Notes under the pieces: model-generated
Seen by the model: only the letters and a program-made list of their open reading frames with translations
Told to the model about the DNA's origin: nothing
Database searches by the model: none
Source: Tepidicaulis sp002389665
Lineage (GTDB): Bacteria; Pseudomonadota; Alphaproteobacteria; Parvibaculales; Parvibaculaceae
Assembly (NCBI RefSeq): GCF_965222285.1
Contig: NZ_OZ244942.1
Location: 1,488,001-1,552,000, forward strand
Length of the DNA: 64,000 nucleotides
Direction: 5' to 3'
Translations under genes and position numbers: made by a program
Part shown: piece after piece, positions 53,027-62,214 of the stretch
How positions within the stretch are numbered: position 1 is the first letter of the stretch
How the letters are laid out: every line of letters starts with the position of its first letter

Positions 53027-55306
53027 ATGGACACGCAAGACCTTCGCCAGAAATATTTCTCCAATCCGCTTTTCGGCTGGGCCAAGAAGGCGCTGCCCAG
53101 CATGTCCGACACCGAGCGCGAGGCAATGGAAGCGGGCGATGTCTGGTGGGAAGGCGAGCTTTTCAGCGGCCAGCCGGATTATGCGCGCCTCGGTGACATT
53201 CACTTTTCCGAGCTGAGCGAAGAAGAGCGCGCTTTTCTGGACGGCCCGGTCGAAGAGCTTTGCGCCATGCTGGATGACTGGCAGATCACCTCCCAGCTCA
53301 TGGACCTGCCGGAACCGGTCTGGGAATTCATGAAGAAGAAAAAGTTCTTCGGCATGATCATCCCGAAATCCTATGGCGGGCTCGGTTTCAGCGCGACGGC
53401 CCATTCCGAAGTCGTCAAACGCATCTCCACCCGCTCCGTCACCGCCGCCGTTACCGTCATGGTGCCGAACTCGCTCGGGCCCGGCGAGCTTCTCATGCAG
53501 TTCGGCACGGACGAACAGAAGGATCATTACCTCCCGCGCCTGGCCGATGGGCGCGAGGTGCCGTGTTTTGCGCTCACAAGCGATGAAGCAGGCTCCGACG
53601 CCGCCGCGATGAAAGACAGCGGCACCGTTTGCCGCCGTATGGTGGACGGGGAAGAAGTGCTGGGCATCAGTCTTACTTTCTCCAAGCGCTATATCACCCT
53701 TGCCCCGGTTGCGACGCTGCTCGGCCTGGCTTTCAAGCTTTACGATCCGGACGGTCTTCTCGGCGGAGAAAAAGAGCGCGGCATTACCGTGGCGCTCGTT
53801 CCGGCGGATACGGCAGGGGTGGAGCAGGGAAAGCGGCACCTGCCAGCGCTGCAGCCCTTCCAGAACGGACCTGTCAGCGGCAATGATGTTTTCGTGCCGC
53901 TGAGCGCCATTATCGGCGGGGAAGAACAGATCGGGCAGGGCTGGAAAATGCTCATGGCGGCCCTTGCCGCCGGCCGCGGCATATCGCTTCCCTCGCTTGC
54001 AACGGCAGCGGCCTGTCTTTCCGCCCGCACCACGGGCGCTTATGCGCGCATCCGCCGCCAGTTCGGCATTCCGATCGGCAAATTTGAAGGTGTGCAGGAA
54101 CGGCTCGGGCGTATTGCGGGGATTGCTTATGAGCTGGAAGCGGCGCGTCGTTTTACCTGCGCCGGACTCGACCTCGGTCATCATCCGGCCATCGTTTCGG
54201 CCATCATGAAGGCCCATGCGACCTATAGGATGCGCGATGCGGTGAACGATGCGATGGATGTGCATGGCGGCAAAACGATCATCGACGGGCCGCTCAATTA
54301 TCTCGGCAATGTCTACCGCTCCATTCCCGTCGGCATCACCGTGGAAGGGGCGAATATCGTCACCCGAAGCCTGATTATTTTCGGTCAGGGGGTGACGCGC
54401 GCGCATCCTTATCTTGCCGATGAGATGCTGGCGCTCGGTGAGGAAGACGAAGACAGCGCCCGGCAGAAATTCGACAAGCTGCTCGCCGGTCATACTTGGC
54501 ACATTCTGGCGAACACGGGCCGGGCCGTCTTGCGCGGCTGGTCTGCCGGGCTTCTCGCTCCTGCGGGCGGGCCGCGGCAGCTGCGCAAATATTACCGGCA
54601 AGTCTCGCGCTATTCCGCCGCGCTCGCCTTTGCCAGCGAAATGGCGCTTGTCTCCCTGGGCGGGGATTTGAAACGCAAAGAGATGATTTCCGCCCGTTTC
54701 GGTGATGTACTCTCCGAGCTTTATCTTGTCTCGGCGGTGCTGAAGCGCTGGCAGGAAGATGGCCGCCACCGGGAAGACCTGGTGCTGGTCGAATGGTGCT
54801 GCCGCTCCGCTTTCCAGCGCATCGAAGCGGCGCTGAAAAGCATTGCCGCGAATTTCCCAAACCGCCCCTTGGGCTGGCTGCTGCGTGCCATCGCGCTGCC
54901 CTATGGCACCTATACGACCGGTCCCTCCGACAAAGTGGTAAGCGCCGCCGCCGAGGCGATTTCCGCCCCGGGCGAACAGCGCGACCGGATTGCCACCGGC
55001 GTTTACGAGGGCGGGGAGGGTGAACCCATCGCCCTTCTGGAAAGAGCGCTGACGCTTACCCTCAAAGCCGAAGAACTGGAAGAACGCCTGCGCAAGGCCG
55101 GGTATGAAGACAAGTGGGAAGAGGCTAAAGAAGCGGATGTCCTGAGCGCCAGCGAGCTCGCACTTCTTAACGAAGCCGCCGAAGCGGTGCACCGGGCCGT
55201 CGTGGTCGATGAATTCGAGCCGGAGCGTTTCGGCGCGCTCTTGAGCCCGGACAAAGAAGATGATCCTCTTCATATCCCGCCCTTAAGGGCCGCCGGGTCT
55301 TCGTGA
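53027..55306 (+). CDS. fadE: Acyl-CoA dehydrogenase, FadE type
   Basis: First oxidation step of fatty-acid beta-oxidation. The 759-residue protein has the large FadE layout: an N-terminal extension, an acyl-CoA dehydrogenase core (FGMIIPKSYGGLGFSATAHSEVV, FALTSDEAGSDAA, FGIPIGKFEGVQERL, DVHGGKTIIDGPLNYLG) and a long C-terminal helical domain (DUF1974-like). The start at 53027 has GAGGGAC upstream; earlier in-frame starts at 52967 (GTG) and 53012 exist. Flavin electrons would leave through ETF or a quinone. Confidence 0.92.
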   Translation: MDTQDLRQKYFSNPLFGWAKKALPSMSDTEREAMEAGDVWWEGELFSGQPDYARLGDIHFSELSEEERAFLDGPVEELCAMLDDWQITSQLMDLPEPVWEFMKKKKFFGMIIPKSYGGLGFSATAHSEVVKRISTRSVTAAVTVMVPNSLGPGELLMQFGTDEQKDHYLPRLADGREVPCFALTSDEAGSDAAAMKDSGTVCRRMVDGEEVLGISLTFSKRYITLAPVATLLGLAFKLYDPDGLLGGEKERGITVALVPADTAGVEQGKRHLPALQPFQNGPVSGNDVFVPLSAIIGGEEQIGQGWKMLMAALAAGRGISLPSLATAAACLSARTTGAYARIRRQFGIPIGKFEGVQERLGRIAGIAYELEAARRFTCAGLDLGHHPAIVSAIMKAHATYRMRDAVNDAMDVHGGKTIIDGPLNYLGNVYRSIPVGITVEGANIVTRSLIIFGQGVTRAHPYLADEMLALGEEDEDSARQKFDKLLAGHTWHILANTGRAVLRGWSAGLLAPAGGPRQLRKYYRQVSRYSAALAFASEMALVSLGGDLKRKEMISARFGDVLSELYLVSAVLKRWQEDGRHREDLVLVEWCCRSAFQRIEAALKSIAANFPNRPLGWLLRAIALPYGTYTTGPSDKVVSAAAEAISAPGEQRDRIATGVYEGGEGEPIALLERALTLTLKAEELEERLRKAGYEDKWEEAKEADVLSASELALLNEAAEAVHRAVVVDEFEPERFGALLSPDKEDDPLHIPPLRAAGSS

Positions 55307-55363
55307 TCCGGCCAGGGCTGGCTTCGGGGCGGCGGGCCGGACGGCTTATCGATAGAGGGTTTC

Positions 55364-57226
55364 ATGCGGATATATCAGGACCCGCGCGTGCTGGCGCGGG
55401 ACATCTTCGCCGATCTCGGGCCTGCGCTTGAAGTAGGGCTGCCGCTCGGCATCGGCAAGGCGACCCACATCATCAATGCGCTTTTCGAGGAAGCTGAAAA
55501 GGATCACGCGCTTTCGCTCGATATTCTGACCGCGTTGACGCTGGAGCGGCCGCACGCGTCTTCCGAGCTGGAGGCGCGTTTTCTCGATCCCTTTGTCGAA
55601 CGGCACTTTGAGGGCTATGTCGATCTTGCTTATGCCACGGCGGCAAGACGCGGACGGTTGCCGGAGAATGTGCGCGTTTCCGAGTTCTTCTTGAATTCCG
55701 GCGCTTGGCTTTCCGATGCTACCGCGCAGCAGAACTATGTCAGCGCGAATTACACCGCGGCGGGCAAGGCTCTGCTCGACAAGCATATCAATCTGCTTGC
55801 TCAGCTCATTGCCGTCGATGAAAGCGGGCCGGAGCCCCGCTACAGCCTTGCCTGCAACCCGGATGTGACGCTCGACATTTTGCCTGAGCTGAAACGGCGC
55901 AAGGCGGCAGGCGAAAAGATTTGGATTGTCGGGCAGGTCAACCGCTCCTTGCCCTTCATGCCGGGCACGGCCGAAGTGCCGGCCGACACATTCGATGCCA
56001 TTCTCGATACACCGGATGTGGAATTTCCCGTTTTCGCCGCGCCGAAACGGCCGGTCGCGACGGAGGATTATGTGGCAGGGCTCCATGCGGCAAGCCTCAT
56101 CAAGGATGGCGGCACGCTGCAGATCGGTATCGGCTCGCTCGGCGATGCCGTGACCTACGGGCTTATCCTCCGCCACAAACATAACGCGCTTTTCAAGGAG
56201 CTGATTGCGCGCATCACGCCGGAGCCCGATGAAGCGGGGCCACGCGAGACGGAGCCTTTCTCGGAAGGGCTCTATGCGTCGTCTGAAATGTTCGTCGAAG
56301 GGTTCCTCGATCTCTATGAAGCAGGCATTCTGAAACGCGAAGTGCCAGGCGGGCATGTGCTTCATGGCGGGTTCTTTGTCGGCTCGCACAGCTTTTACCG
56401 GCGTTTGCGGGGAATGAGCGAGGCAGAATTGCGCAAATTCGACATGGTGCCTGTTTCCTTCACAAACTCCCTTTACGGGGATGAGGAACGCAAACGCGCC
56501 GAGCGCAAGAATGCCCGCTTCGTCAATAACACGATGATCGCAACGCTTCTGGGCGCCGCCGCTTCCGATACGCTGGATAGCGGCAAGGTGGTAAGCGGCG
56601 TAGGGGGGCAGCATGATTTTGTCGAGCAGGCTCACGCCATGACCGATGCGCGCTCGTTCCTGATGTTGAACGCGGTGCGCCGGAGCGGCGGCGCGGTAAA
56701 ATCGAACGTGGTTTGGACGTATGGGGCAACCACCATCCCGCGCCATCAGCGCGATGTCTTTATCACCGAATATGGGGTTGCCGATCTTTGGAGTTGTTCC
56801 GACAGGGAATGCATCCTGCGCATGCTGGCCATTGCCGATGAGCGGTTTCAGAACGACCTGCGTGAGAAGGCGCTGAAAGCCGGTAAAATCAAAAAATCTG
56901 ATCCTTTGCCGCCGCCCGGCAACAGGCCGGAGAAAAACGAGGCGCTTCTAGCGGAGGCCCGCGCGCAAGGCTTTTTTCCGGCGTTCCCCTTCGGCTCCGA
57001 CTTCACTGAAGAAGAGCAATGCGCCCTTCGCGCTCTTGGCGAGCTGAAGGCGGCGGGAAAGGGCAAGGCGGCGATGGCAAGGCTCTTCTGGGAAGGGCTG
57101 CGTGCCCCCGCGCCAAATTCGCAAGAGCGCGCCACGCTCGCCCGGCTGAAACTTTCCGGCGGCGGATGGAAGGAATTTCTCTATCGCACGTTAATGAAAG
57201 GAGCATGGCGCCGCGCGGGCGCGTAA
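55364..57226 (+). CDS. Acetyl-CoA hydrolase/transferase family protein
   Basis: The 620-residue protein resembles class I CoA-transferases of the acetyl-CoA hydrolase type. The C-terminal domain shows SGVGGQHDFVEQAHAM and the ITEYGVADL motif, and the middle has LQIGIGSLGDAVTYGL. AGAGGG precedes the ATG. At 620 residues it is longer than the common 500-residue enzymes. It follows fadE by 57 bases and may exchange or release CoA during fatty-acid breakdown; substrate not determined. Confidence 0.88.
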   Translation: MRIYQDPRVLARDIFADLGPALEVGLPLGIGKATHIINALFEEAEKDHALSLDILTALTLERPHASSELEARFLDPFVERHFEGYVDLAYATAARRGRLPENVRVSEFFLNSGAWLSDATAQQNYVSANYTAAGKALLDKHINLLAQLIAVDESGPEPRYSLACNPDVTLDILPELKRRKAAGEKIWIVGQVNRSLPFMPGTAEVPADTFDAILDTPDVEFPVFAAPKRPVATEDYVAGLHAASLIKDGGTLQIGIGSLGDAVTYGLILRHKHNALFKELIARITPEPDEAGPRETEPFSEGLYASSEMFVEGFLDLYEAGILKREVPGGHVLHGGFFVGSHSFYRRLRGMSEAELRKFDMVPVSFTNSLYGDEERKRAERKNARFVNNTMIATLLGAAASDTLDSGKVVSGVGGQHDFVEQAHAMTDARSFLMLNAVRRSGGAVKSNVVWTYGATTIPRHQRDVFITEYGVADLWSCSDRECILRMLAIADERFQNDLREKALKAGKIKKSDPLPPPGNRPEKNEALLAEARAQGFFPAFPFGSDFTEEEQCALRALGELKAAGKGKAAMARLFWEGLRAPAPNSQERATLARLKLSGGGWKEFLYRTLMKGAWRRAGA

Positions 57227-57247
57227 CGTTGAAAGCAGGGAGGTCCA

Positions 57248-59722
57248 GTGACTGACAAACCGGTTGTATTGATCACCGGGGCGGCGGGCGATGTCGGAAC
57301 AGCCCTGGCGGAAACACTCTCGAAAGATTACGAACCCGTCGGCATAGACTTGGATTGCGCGGGCGCCGCATACGCCTGTTTCGAATGTGATATTACCGAT
57401 GAAAAATCGCTGAAGAGTGCCCTGAAAAAGGTCGAAGAACGGTTCGGCACAAAACTCGCCGGGGTCATTCATCTTGCCGCCTATTTCGACTTTACGAACG
57501 AAGACTCGCCCGCCTACCGCGCCGTCAATATCGAGGGCACAAGCAACCTTCTGAAAGGCCTGAGCGCTTTCGATGTGGCGCAGTTCATCTACTCCGGCAC
57601 CATGCTCGTTCACGCGCCTGCCGTGCCGGGCGGTTTCATCGATGAGGAAACGCCGCTCGAGCCCAAATGGGCTTATCCGCAATGGAAAGCGAAAACCGAA
57701 GCGCTGATCGAGAAGGAGCGCGGCGATATGCCGGTGCTCTTTCTACATCTGGCGGGTATGTATGACGATGAAAGTGCTGTGCCCACACTGTCCCAGCAGA
57801 TTGCCCGGATATATGAGCGGGGCATAAAAAGCCATCTTTACGCAGGCGATCCGAATGCAGGCCAGGCGATGGTGCATAAGGCGGATCTGGCCGAGGCCTT
57901 CCGCTGCGCGCTCGACAAGCGCGGCAACTTCGCGGAGGTGGAAACGATCCTGATCGGCGAGCCGCATCCACTGAGCTATCAGACACTGCAGAACGAGCTT
58001 GGCTATCTCATCCACGGGGAGGAGGAATGGCCGACTTACACACTGCCCAAAACGGCGGCGAAAGCCGGCGCCTGGGCCGAGGAGAAGTTCGAGCCTGCCA
58101 TTCCCGATGCCATCGACAGGGGCGAAAAGCCGTTCATCCGGCCCTTCATGGTGGATATGGGCGCGGATCATTATGCGCTCGATATATCGAAAGCCGAGCG
58201 TCTTCTAGGCTGGCATCCGCGCCGCTTTATCCGCGACTATCTGCCCTCCATCGTCGATGCTCTGAAAAAGGACCCGCTCGGCTGGTACGAGAAAAACGGC
58301 ATTACGCCGCCTGAATGGCTGCGCCTTGCCGGCGGAAAGCCTGATGCGCCGGAAATCGCCCGGGTTCATCATGACGAGAAATTCAAACGCCAGCACCGCG
58401 CGTTTCTATGGGCACCGTTTTGCAACCTGGCGCTTGCCAGCTGGCTCGTTACCTTGCCGCCATTGCTCGGTACGGTTTCGGGCTGGATAACACTCAGCGA
58501 CGTTGTCAGCGGGGCGCTTCTGGCGGTTTTCGCTCTGCTTTCGCTTTCCTGGCGCATGAGCTGGGCGCGCTGGGTCTGCGGCGCGATCGGCGTTTGGGTC
58601 ATGAGCGCGCCGCTGATTTTCTGGGCGCCCACGGCAGCCGCTTATCTGAACGGCACACTGGTTGGTGCACTGATCTTTGCCTGCGCGCTTCTCGTGCGGC
58701 CGGTCCCGCATCTCTCCGTTCTAGCCGCGGAGGCCGGTCAGGTGCGCCCGCCCGGCTGGTCGCTCAACCCGTCGAGCTGGCTGCAGCGCCTGCCGATTAT
58801 CATCCTCGCCTTTATCGGCCTTTATATCTCGCGCTATCTCGCGGCCTATCAGCTCGGCCATATCGACGGGGTGTGGGAACCGTTTTTTGCCGGCAGCCTT
58901 GCCGCCAAAAACGGCACCGAACAGATCATCACGTCTTCCGTCTCCAAGGCCTGGCCGGTGCCGGATGCGGGGCTTGGGGCATTGACCTATCTGCTGGAAA
59001 TTCTGACCGGTATCATGGGCTCGCAGCGGCGCTGGCGCACCATGCCCTGGCTGGTCATCATCTTCGGCATCATGATCGTACCGCTCGGGACCGTGTCGAT
59101 CACCTTCATCATCATTCAGCCCATCGTCATCGGCACCTGGTGTACGCTCTGCCTCATCGCGGCAGCCGCCATGATCCTGCAAATCCCCTATTCGCTGGAT
59201 GAACTGGTTGCAACGTTCCAGTTTCTCGGCCGGCGCAGGAAAGCGGGGGAAAGCGTGCTTCGGGTGTTCTGCTTCGGCAGCCGGGACGATCCGGCCCTCG
59301 TCAAAGAGGAAGATTGCGTGGAAGAAGACCCCTTCCAAAATGCGCCGGGAACCATTCTGAAAGAAACCTGGACGGGAGGTGTCCGGCCAAGTCTGGGGCT
59401 TGCGCTGTGCTGCGGCGTGGGGGTCTGGCTCATGTTCACCCCGCTGACGCTTGCAAGCTCTGGCATCATGGCCGATGCCAATCATCTGATCGGCGCCTTG
59501 ACCGTCACGATAAGCGTTGCCGCCTTTGCCGAAGTTGCGCGCCTGCTGCGCTTTTTCAACGTGCTTTTCGGCGGCGCGCTCATCATCGTGCCTTTCGTGG
59601 CGGAGGCGGATGCCGTCAATATGGGCGCAGCTGTTTTGAGCGGCTTCGTTCTCATTGCCGCCTCGCTGCGGCGCGGCCCTGTCACCAATCGTTACGGTGC
59701 CTGGCAAAGCCGCATTCTCTGA
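57248..59722 (+). CDS. Epimerase/dehydratase - SPW - VKOR-like membrane fusion protein
   Basis: The 824-residue protein opens with an extended SDR domain (about 1-320; TGAAGDVG with Gly11, Gly14, Gly17; Tyr143 and Lys147 as YxxxK). From about residue 385 it is membrane-bound: an SPW-like repeat (about 412-480), a VKOR-like four-helix region (about 515-650) with Cys632 and Cys635 in WCTLC, and a second SPW-like unit (about 700-800). The loop cysteines of VKOR are absent. GTG start after GGGAGG, 21 bases past the CoA-transferase gene. Role unknown. Confidence 0.8.
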   Translation: MTDKPVVLITGAAGDVGTALAETLSKDYEPVGIDLDCAGAAYACFECDITDEKSLKSALKKVEERFGTKLAGVIHLAAYFDFTNEDSPAYRAVNIEGTSNLLKGLSAFDVAQFIYSGTMLVHAPAVPGGFIDEETPLEPKWAYPQWKAKTEALIEKERGDMPVLFLHLAGMYDDESAVPTLSQQIARIYERGIKSHLYAGDPNAGQAMVHKADLAEAFRCALDKRGNFAEVETILIGEPHPLSYQTLQNELGYLIHGEEEWPTYTLPKTAAKAGAWAEEKFEPAIPDAIDRGEKPFIRPFMVDMGADHYALDISKAERLLGWHPRRFIRDYLPSIVDALKKDPLGWYEKNGITPPEWLRLAGGKPDAPEIARVHHDEKFKRQHRAFLWAPFCNLALASWLVTLPPLLGTVSGWITLSDVVSGALLAVFALLSLSWRMSWARWVCGAIGVWVMSAPLIFWAPTAAAYLNGTLVGALIFACALLVRPVPHLSVLAAEAGQVRPPGWSLNPSSWLQRLPIIILAFIGLYISRYLAAYQLGHIDGVWEPFFAGSLAAKNGTEQIITSSVSKAWPVPDAGLGALTYLLEILTGIMGSQRRWRTMPWLVIIFGIMIVPLGTVSITFIIIQPIVIGTWCTLCLIAAAAMILQIPYSLDELVATFQFLGRRRKAGESVLRVFCFGSRDDPALVKEEDCVEEDPFQNAPGTILKETWTGGVRPSLGLALCCGVGVWLMFTPLTLASSGIMADANHLIGALTVTISVAAFAEVARLLRFFNVLFGGALIIVPFVAEADAVNMGAAVLSGFVLIAASLRRGPVTNRYGAWQSRIL

Positions 59723-59736
59723 CTTTCTTGTGGCAC

Positions 59737-59769
59737 AAAAAATCCCGCTGCCCGGAAAGGCAGCGGGAT
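59737..59769 (-). terminator. Rho-independent terminator of the CBS-pair gene
   Basis: ATCCCGCTGCC (59742-59752) and GGCAGCGGGAT (59759-59769) form an 11-bp stem. Read on the minus strand the stem is followed by six T. It ends the CBS transcript 26 bases past its stop codon; the plus-strand fusion gene lacks a T-run here. Confidence 0.85.
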
Positions 59770-59794
59770 CTGTGAGGCGGGAAGGGGATGCCTG

Positions 59795-60211
59795 TCAGGC
59801 TGCCTTGGCAATTTCCTCCAAGGCGCGGCCGGCACAATCCTGCTCGCCGCAGGCAGCGATATCCCCAAGCGAAACGACGCCGACAAGACGCTTATCCCTG
59901 TTCAACACGGGCATGCGCCGCACCTTGTTCCGGGCCATATTGTCCGCCGCTTCTTCAACGCTCTGATCCTCTAAGAGGTAACACACGCCTTCATGCATAG
60001 CTTCTTTCGCCGTCAATTGAGCGGGGTTTTTACCCTCGGCAATACAGTTCAGCACGATGTCCCGGTCGGTGAGCATACCGATCAGCTTGTCGTCTTCACC
60101 GATGGGCAGAAAACCCACATCGTCTTCCTTCATTTTCTGAGCGGCGTCCTTGAGCACCATGTCCGGTGCAATCCAATCGACGGTCTTTGTCATGATGTCT
60201 TGAATCTTCAT
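59795..60211 (-). CDS. CBS-pair protein
   Basis: The 138-residue protein consists of two CBS motifs (about 1-60, MKIQDIMTKTVDWIAPDMVLKDAAQKM with LIGMLTDRDIV; about 67-125, with RRMPVLNRDKRLVGVVSLGDIA). CBS pairs bind adenosine nucleotides or SAM and usually report energy or osmotic state. AAGGAGGTC gives a very strong ribosome binding site before the start at 60211. It follows a second CBS gene on the same strand by 68 bases and ends at a strong terminator. Confidence 0.92.
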   Translation of the reverse strand: MKIQDIMTKTVDWIAPDMVLKDAAQKMKEDDVGFLPIGEDDKLIGMLTDRDIVLNCIAEGKNPAQLTAKEAMHEGVCYLLEDQSVEEAADNMARNKVRRMPVLNRDKRLVGVVSLGDIAACGEQDCAGRALEEIAKAA

Positions 60212-60279
60212 AACAGACCTCCTTGTTTTGTAAGTGAATGACGGGAAGCCGCGGCCTCCCACAGGCGGCATATCGGCAT

Positions 60280-60780
60280 CTATTTCCGGATATGCCGCTT
60301 TTCGATATGCGGCAGGTCGGTATAGACCTTGAGCTGGCCGGGCCGTGCAGGCAGAGCGTGGCCGCCCATCGGGTCCGGCGAGATGGACTTGTCGGGCGTT
60401 CCCCGTATTTGGCGCGCGCCGATACCTGAAACGGCTTCGCTGGGAATGATGCCCTGTAAACACTGCCTTCCATCAATAACGAGTATGATGGAGAGGTGTT
60501 TGTCCTCCTGGAAAATTTTTCTTATTTGCGCAATACCTGTGTCGGGCGCGCAGGTTGCGGCAACGGGGCTGACATAGTCGCACACGGGATGATCGTCCGC
60601 TTTCCGGCCGCTTGCTGCATCAAGCTGGTGCCGGTTCAGCGTGCCGATGACCTCGTCACCATCAAGGACAATCAATGTTTCGGCGCCGAAGCGCTCGAGC
60701 CGGGCACGCGCCTCGCTCAGCGGGTGCTCCGTGTGAACGGTCGCCCGTGCCGGCTGCATTATGTCTTCGGCTCTCGGCAT
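60280..60780 (-). CDS. Divergent CBS-pair protein
   Basis: A 166-residue reading with two CBS-type motifs (about 1-57, MPRAEDIMQPARATVHTEHPLSEARARLERF with VIGTLNRHQL; about 67-122, DYVSPVAATCAPDTGIAQIRKIF with LQGIIPSEAV) and a 40-residue basic tail. It is more divergent than the adjacent CBS gene. The start at 60780 fits the domain edge but its ribosome binding site is weak; an in-frame ATG at 60885 would lie in the divergent control region. It probably pairs with its neighbour. Confidence 0.75.
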   Translation of the reverse strand: MPRAEDIMQPARATVHTEHPLSEARARLERFGAETLIVLDGDEVIGTLNRHQLDAASGRKADDHPVCDYVSPVAATCAPDTGIAQIRKIFQEDKHLSIILVIDGRQCLQGIIPSEAVSGIGARQIRGTPDKSISPDPMGGHALPARPGQLKVYTDLPHIEKRHIRK

Positions 60781-60874
60781 CGCTTGTTTCTCGGAAGGTT
60801 TTCTAAGAAACGATCCGTATGCCCGCCTGTTCCAGACGCTTGCGTTCCGCAATCGTGAATGCGCGCCGCCCGCG

Positions 60875-60890
60875 TGGAACGGCACTTGCC
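60875..60890 (+). promoter_or_regulatory. Candidate sigma-54 promoter of the baeRF gene
   Basis: TGGAACG-GCAC-TTGCC matches the -24/-12 consensus TGGCACG-N4-TTGCW, with the invariant GG and GC correctly spaced (GG at 60876-60877, GC at 60888-60889). Transcription would start near 60901, leaving a leader of about 67 bases. I found no better sigma-70 site in the 187-base divergent region. Confidence 0.5.
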
Positions 60891-60967
60891 GCCTATCGTT
60901 CTATAGGAAAGGGCACCGCTCCCGGACGAGCCGATTGCAGGCTCAGGAGTACCGAAGGGAGATTTCC

Positions 60968-62104
60968 ATGGTTCTGAAACACGAATTGAAAAAACTCGCC
61001 GCTCTCGAATTCAATCTTGCGGTTTCTCTTTTTCTTCCCGTCCGCACCTTGCCGGATGAAAAAGAAAAGAACCGCATCCGTTTGAAGAAACTCATGCGGC
61101 TGGCGGAGGAAAAAGCGAAAGAGAGCGGGGCGTACCGCGCGGGCGTGTTTGAAAACGCCTGGGCACAGCTTGAAAAAGCGCGGCTCTTCGAAGGGCCGGA
61201 AACGAAAGGCGCGGCGATCTTCTTTTCCGAAGAGGGGTTCCAACTCTTTCAGTTACCGCTGAATGTTGGAGAAGAAGTAGCGGTCGGCGGCCGCTATCAC
61301 ATCGCGCCGCTTCTCCCGGCGCTCGAGCCGCACGGCACCTTCTATACGGTCGCGCTCAGCCTCAAGGAAAGCCATCTCTTCCGCTGTGATAAATCCGGCT
61401 GCACCTGTATCGATCAACTCAACATGCCGAATTTCGGTGCGATCAGAGGGCAAACGCAATTGCCTGCCGATGTCGGGTTTCACTCCTCCAGCCGGGGCAG
61501 TGCGGGCACGCCCGGGGTTCAGCATCACAGCCAGGGAGATAGTCCCGAGGACTATCATCAGGTGCAGATCGAGCAATATGTGCACGGCGCGGCGAATGCC
61601 GTGGATGAGTATCTCTCCGGCATTCATGCGCCGCTCATCGCACTAGGCGATCCCAATCTGCTCGGCTATTACCGCAAATTCACCCGGCATCCGGGGCTGA
61701 TGCAGGAAGGCGTGGATAAGGCCTATCACGGCATGAACGAAGCGGATGTTTTCTCGCATGTCTGGCCGCTCGCTGAACCAGTTCTGGTGCGCCCGATCGA
61801 CGAAGCATTGGACCGTCTTGCCGCCGGGCACGAGCGGGGCGATGAGAGCGTATGTCTTCTGGAATCGGATATTGTCGATATGGCCCGCAATGGGCGCATC
61901 GATACATTGCTTCTTGCCGAGGACGAGCGCGCCTCGCCCGGCACGCGCGGGCCGAACAACAAAGAAAACGCGGAAGAAGAAGCCGTCTCGCTATTGCGCA
62001 ATGTCATGGCGCGCCAGACCCTTGCTCATGGCGGCGACATTTTTGTCGTGCCGCAAGAGCGGCTCCCGGAAGAGGGGATGGCCGGCGCGATTCTGCGCTA
62101 CTAA
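60968..62104 (+). CDS. Bacterial eRF1-like (baeRF family) protein
   Basis: The 378-residue protein resembles the bacterial archaeo-eukaryotic release factor family. It has an N-terminal ELKKLAALEFNLAVSLFLPVRT, a central eRF1 domain 2-like region with SHLFRCDKSGC, a flexible Gly/Ser/His-rich loop (about 172-195) where eRF1 carries GGQ, and a C-terminal HAPLIALGDPNLLGYYRKF region. No GGQ is present. AAGGGAG precedes the ATG at 60968. Proposed roles for this family are ribosome rescue or quality control; untested here. Confidence 0.75.
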   Translation: MVLKHELKKLAALEFNLAVSLFLPVRTLPDEKEKNRIRLKKLMRLAEEKAKESGAYRAGVFENAWAQLEKARLFEGPETKGAAIFFSEEGFQLFQLPLNVGEEVAVGGRYHIAPLLPALEPHGTFYTVALSLKESHLFRCDKSGCTCIDQLNMPNFGAIRGQTQLPADVGFHSSSRGSAGTPGVQHHSQGDSPEDYHQVQIEQYVHGAANAVDEYLSGIHAPLIALGDPNLLGYYRKFTRHPGLMQEGVDKAYHGMNEADVFSHVWPLAEPVLVRPIDEALDRLAAGHERGDESVCLLESDIVDMARNGRIDTLLLAEDERASPGTRGPNNKENAEEEAVSLLRNVMARQTLAHGGDIFVVPQERLPEEGMAGAILRY

Positions 62105-62115
62105 GCGACGGCTGC

Positions 62116-62144
62116 TTGACAGTAATTTGCAAGGCGCATATTGA
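62116..62144 (+). promoter_or_regulatory. Candidate sigma-70 promoter upstream of ectD
   Basis: A perfect -35 TTGACA (62116-62121), a 17-base spacer and a poor -10 TATTGA (62139-62144). It lies 12 bases past the baeRF stop and would give a leader of about 230 bases before ectD, holding two inverted repeats. Confidence 0.4.
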
Positions 62145-62214
62145 ATCCCGGCTGGCCGGGCCCACCTGCGGCCCATAAGACCAGCCCCGGCAGGCACCAC
62201 CTGCTCAGCTCTTG

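Noticed and set aside
52994..55273. 759-codon minus-strand frame opposite fadE
   Set aside because: Antisense shadow with no recognisable domain.
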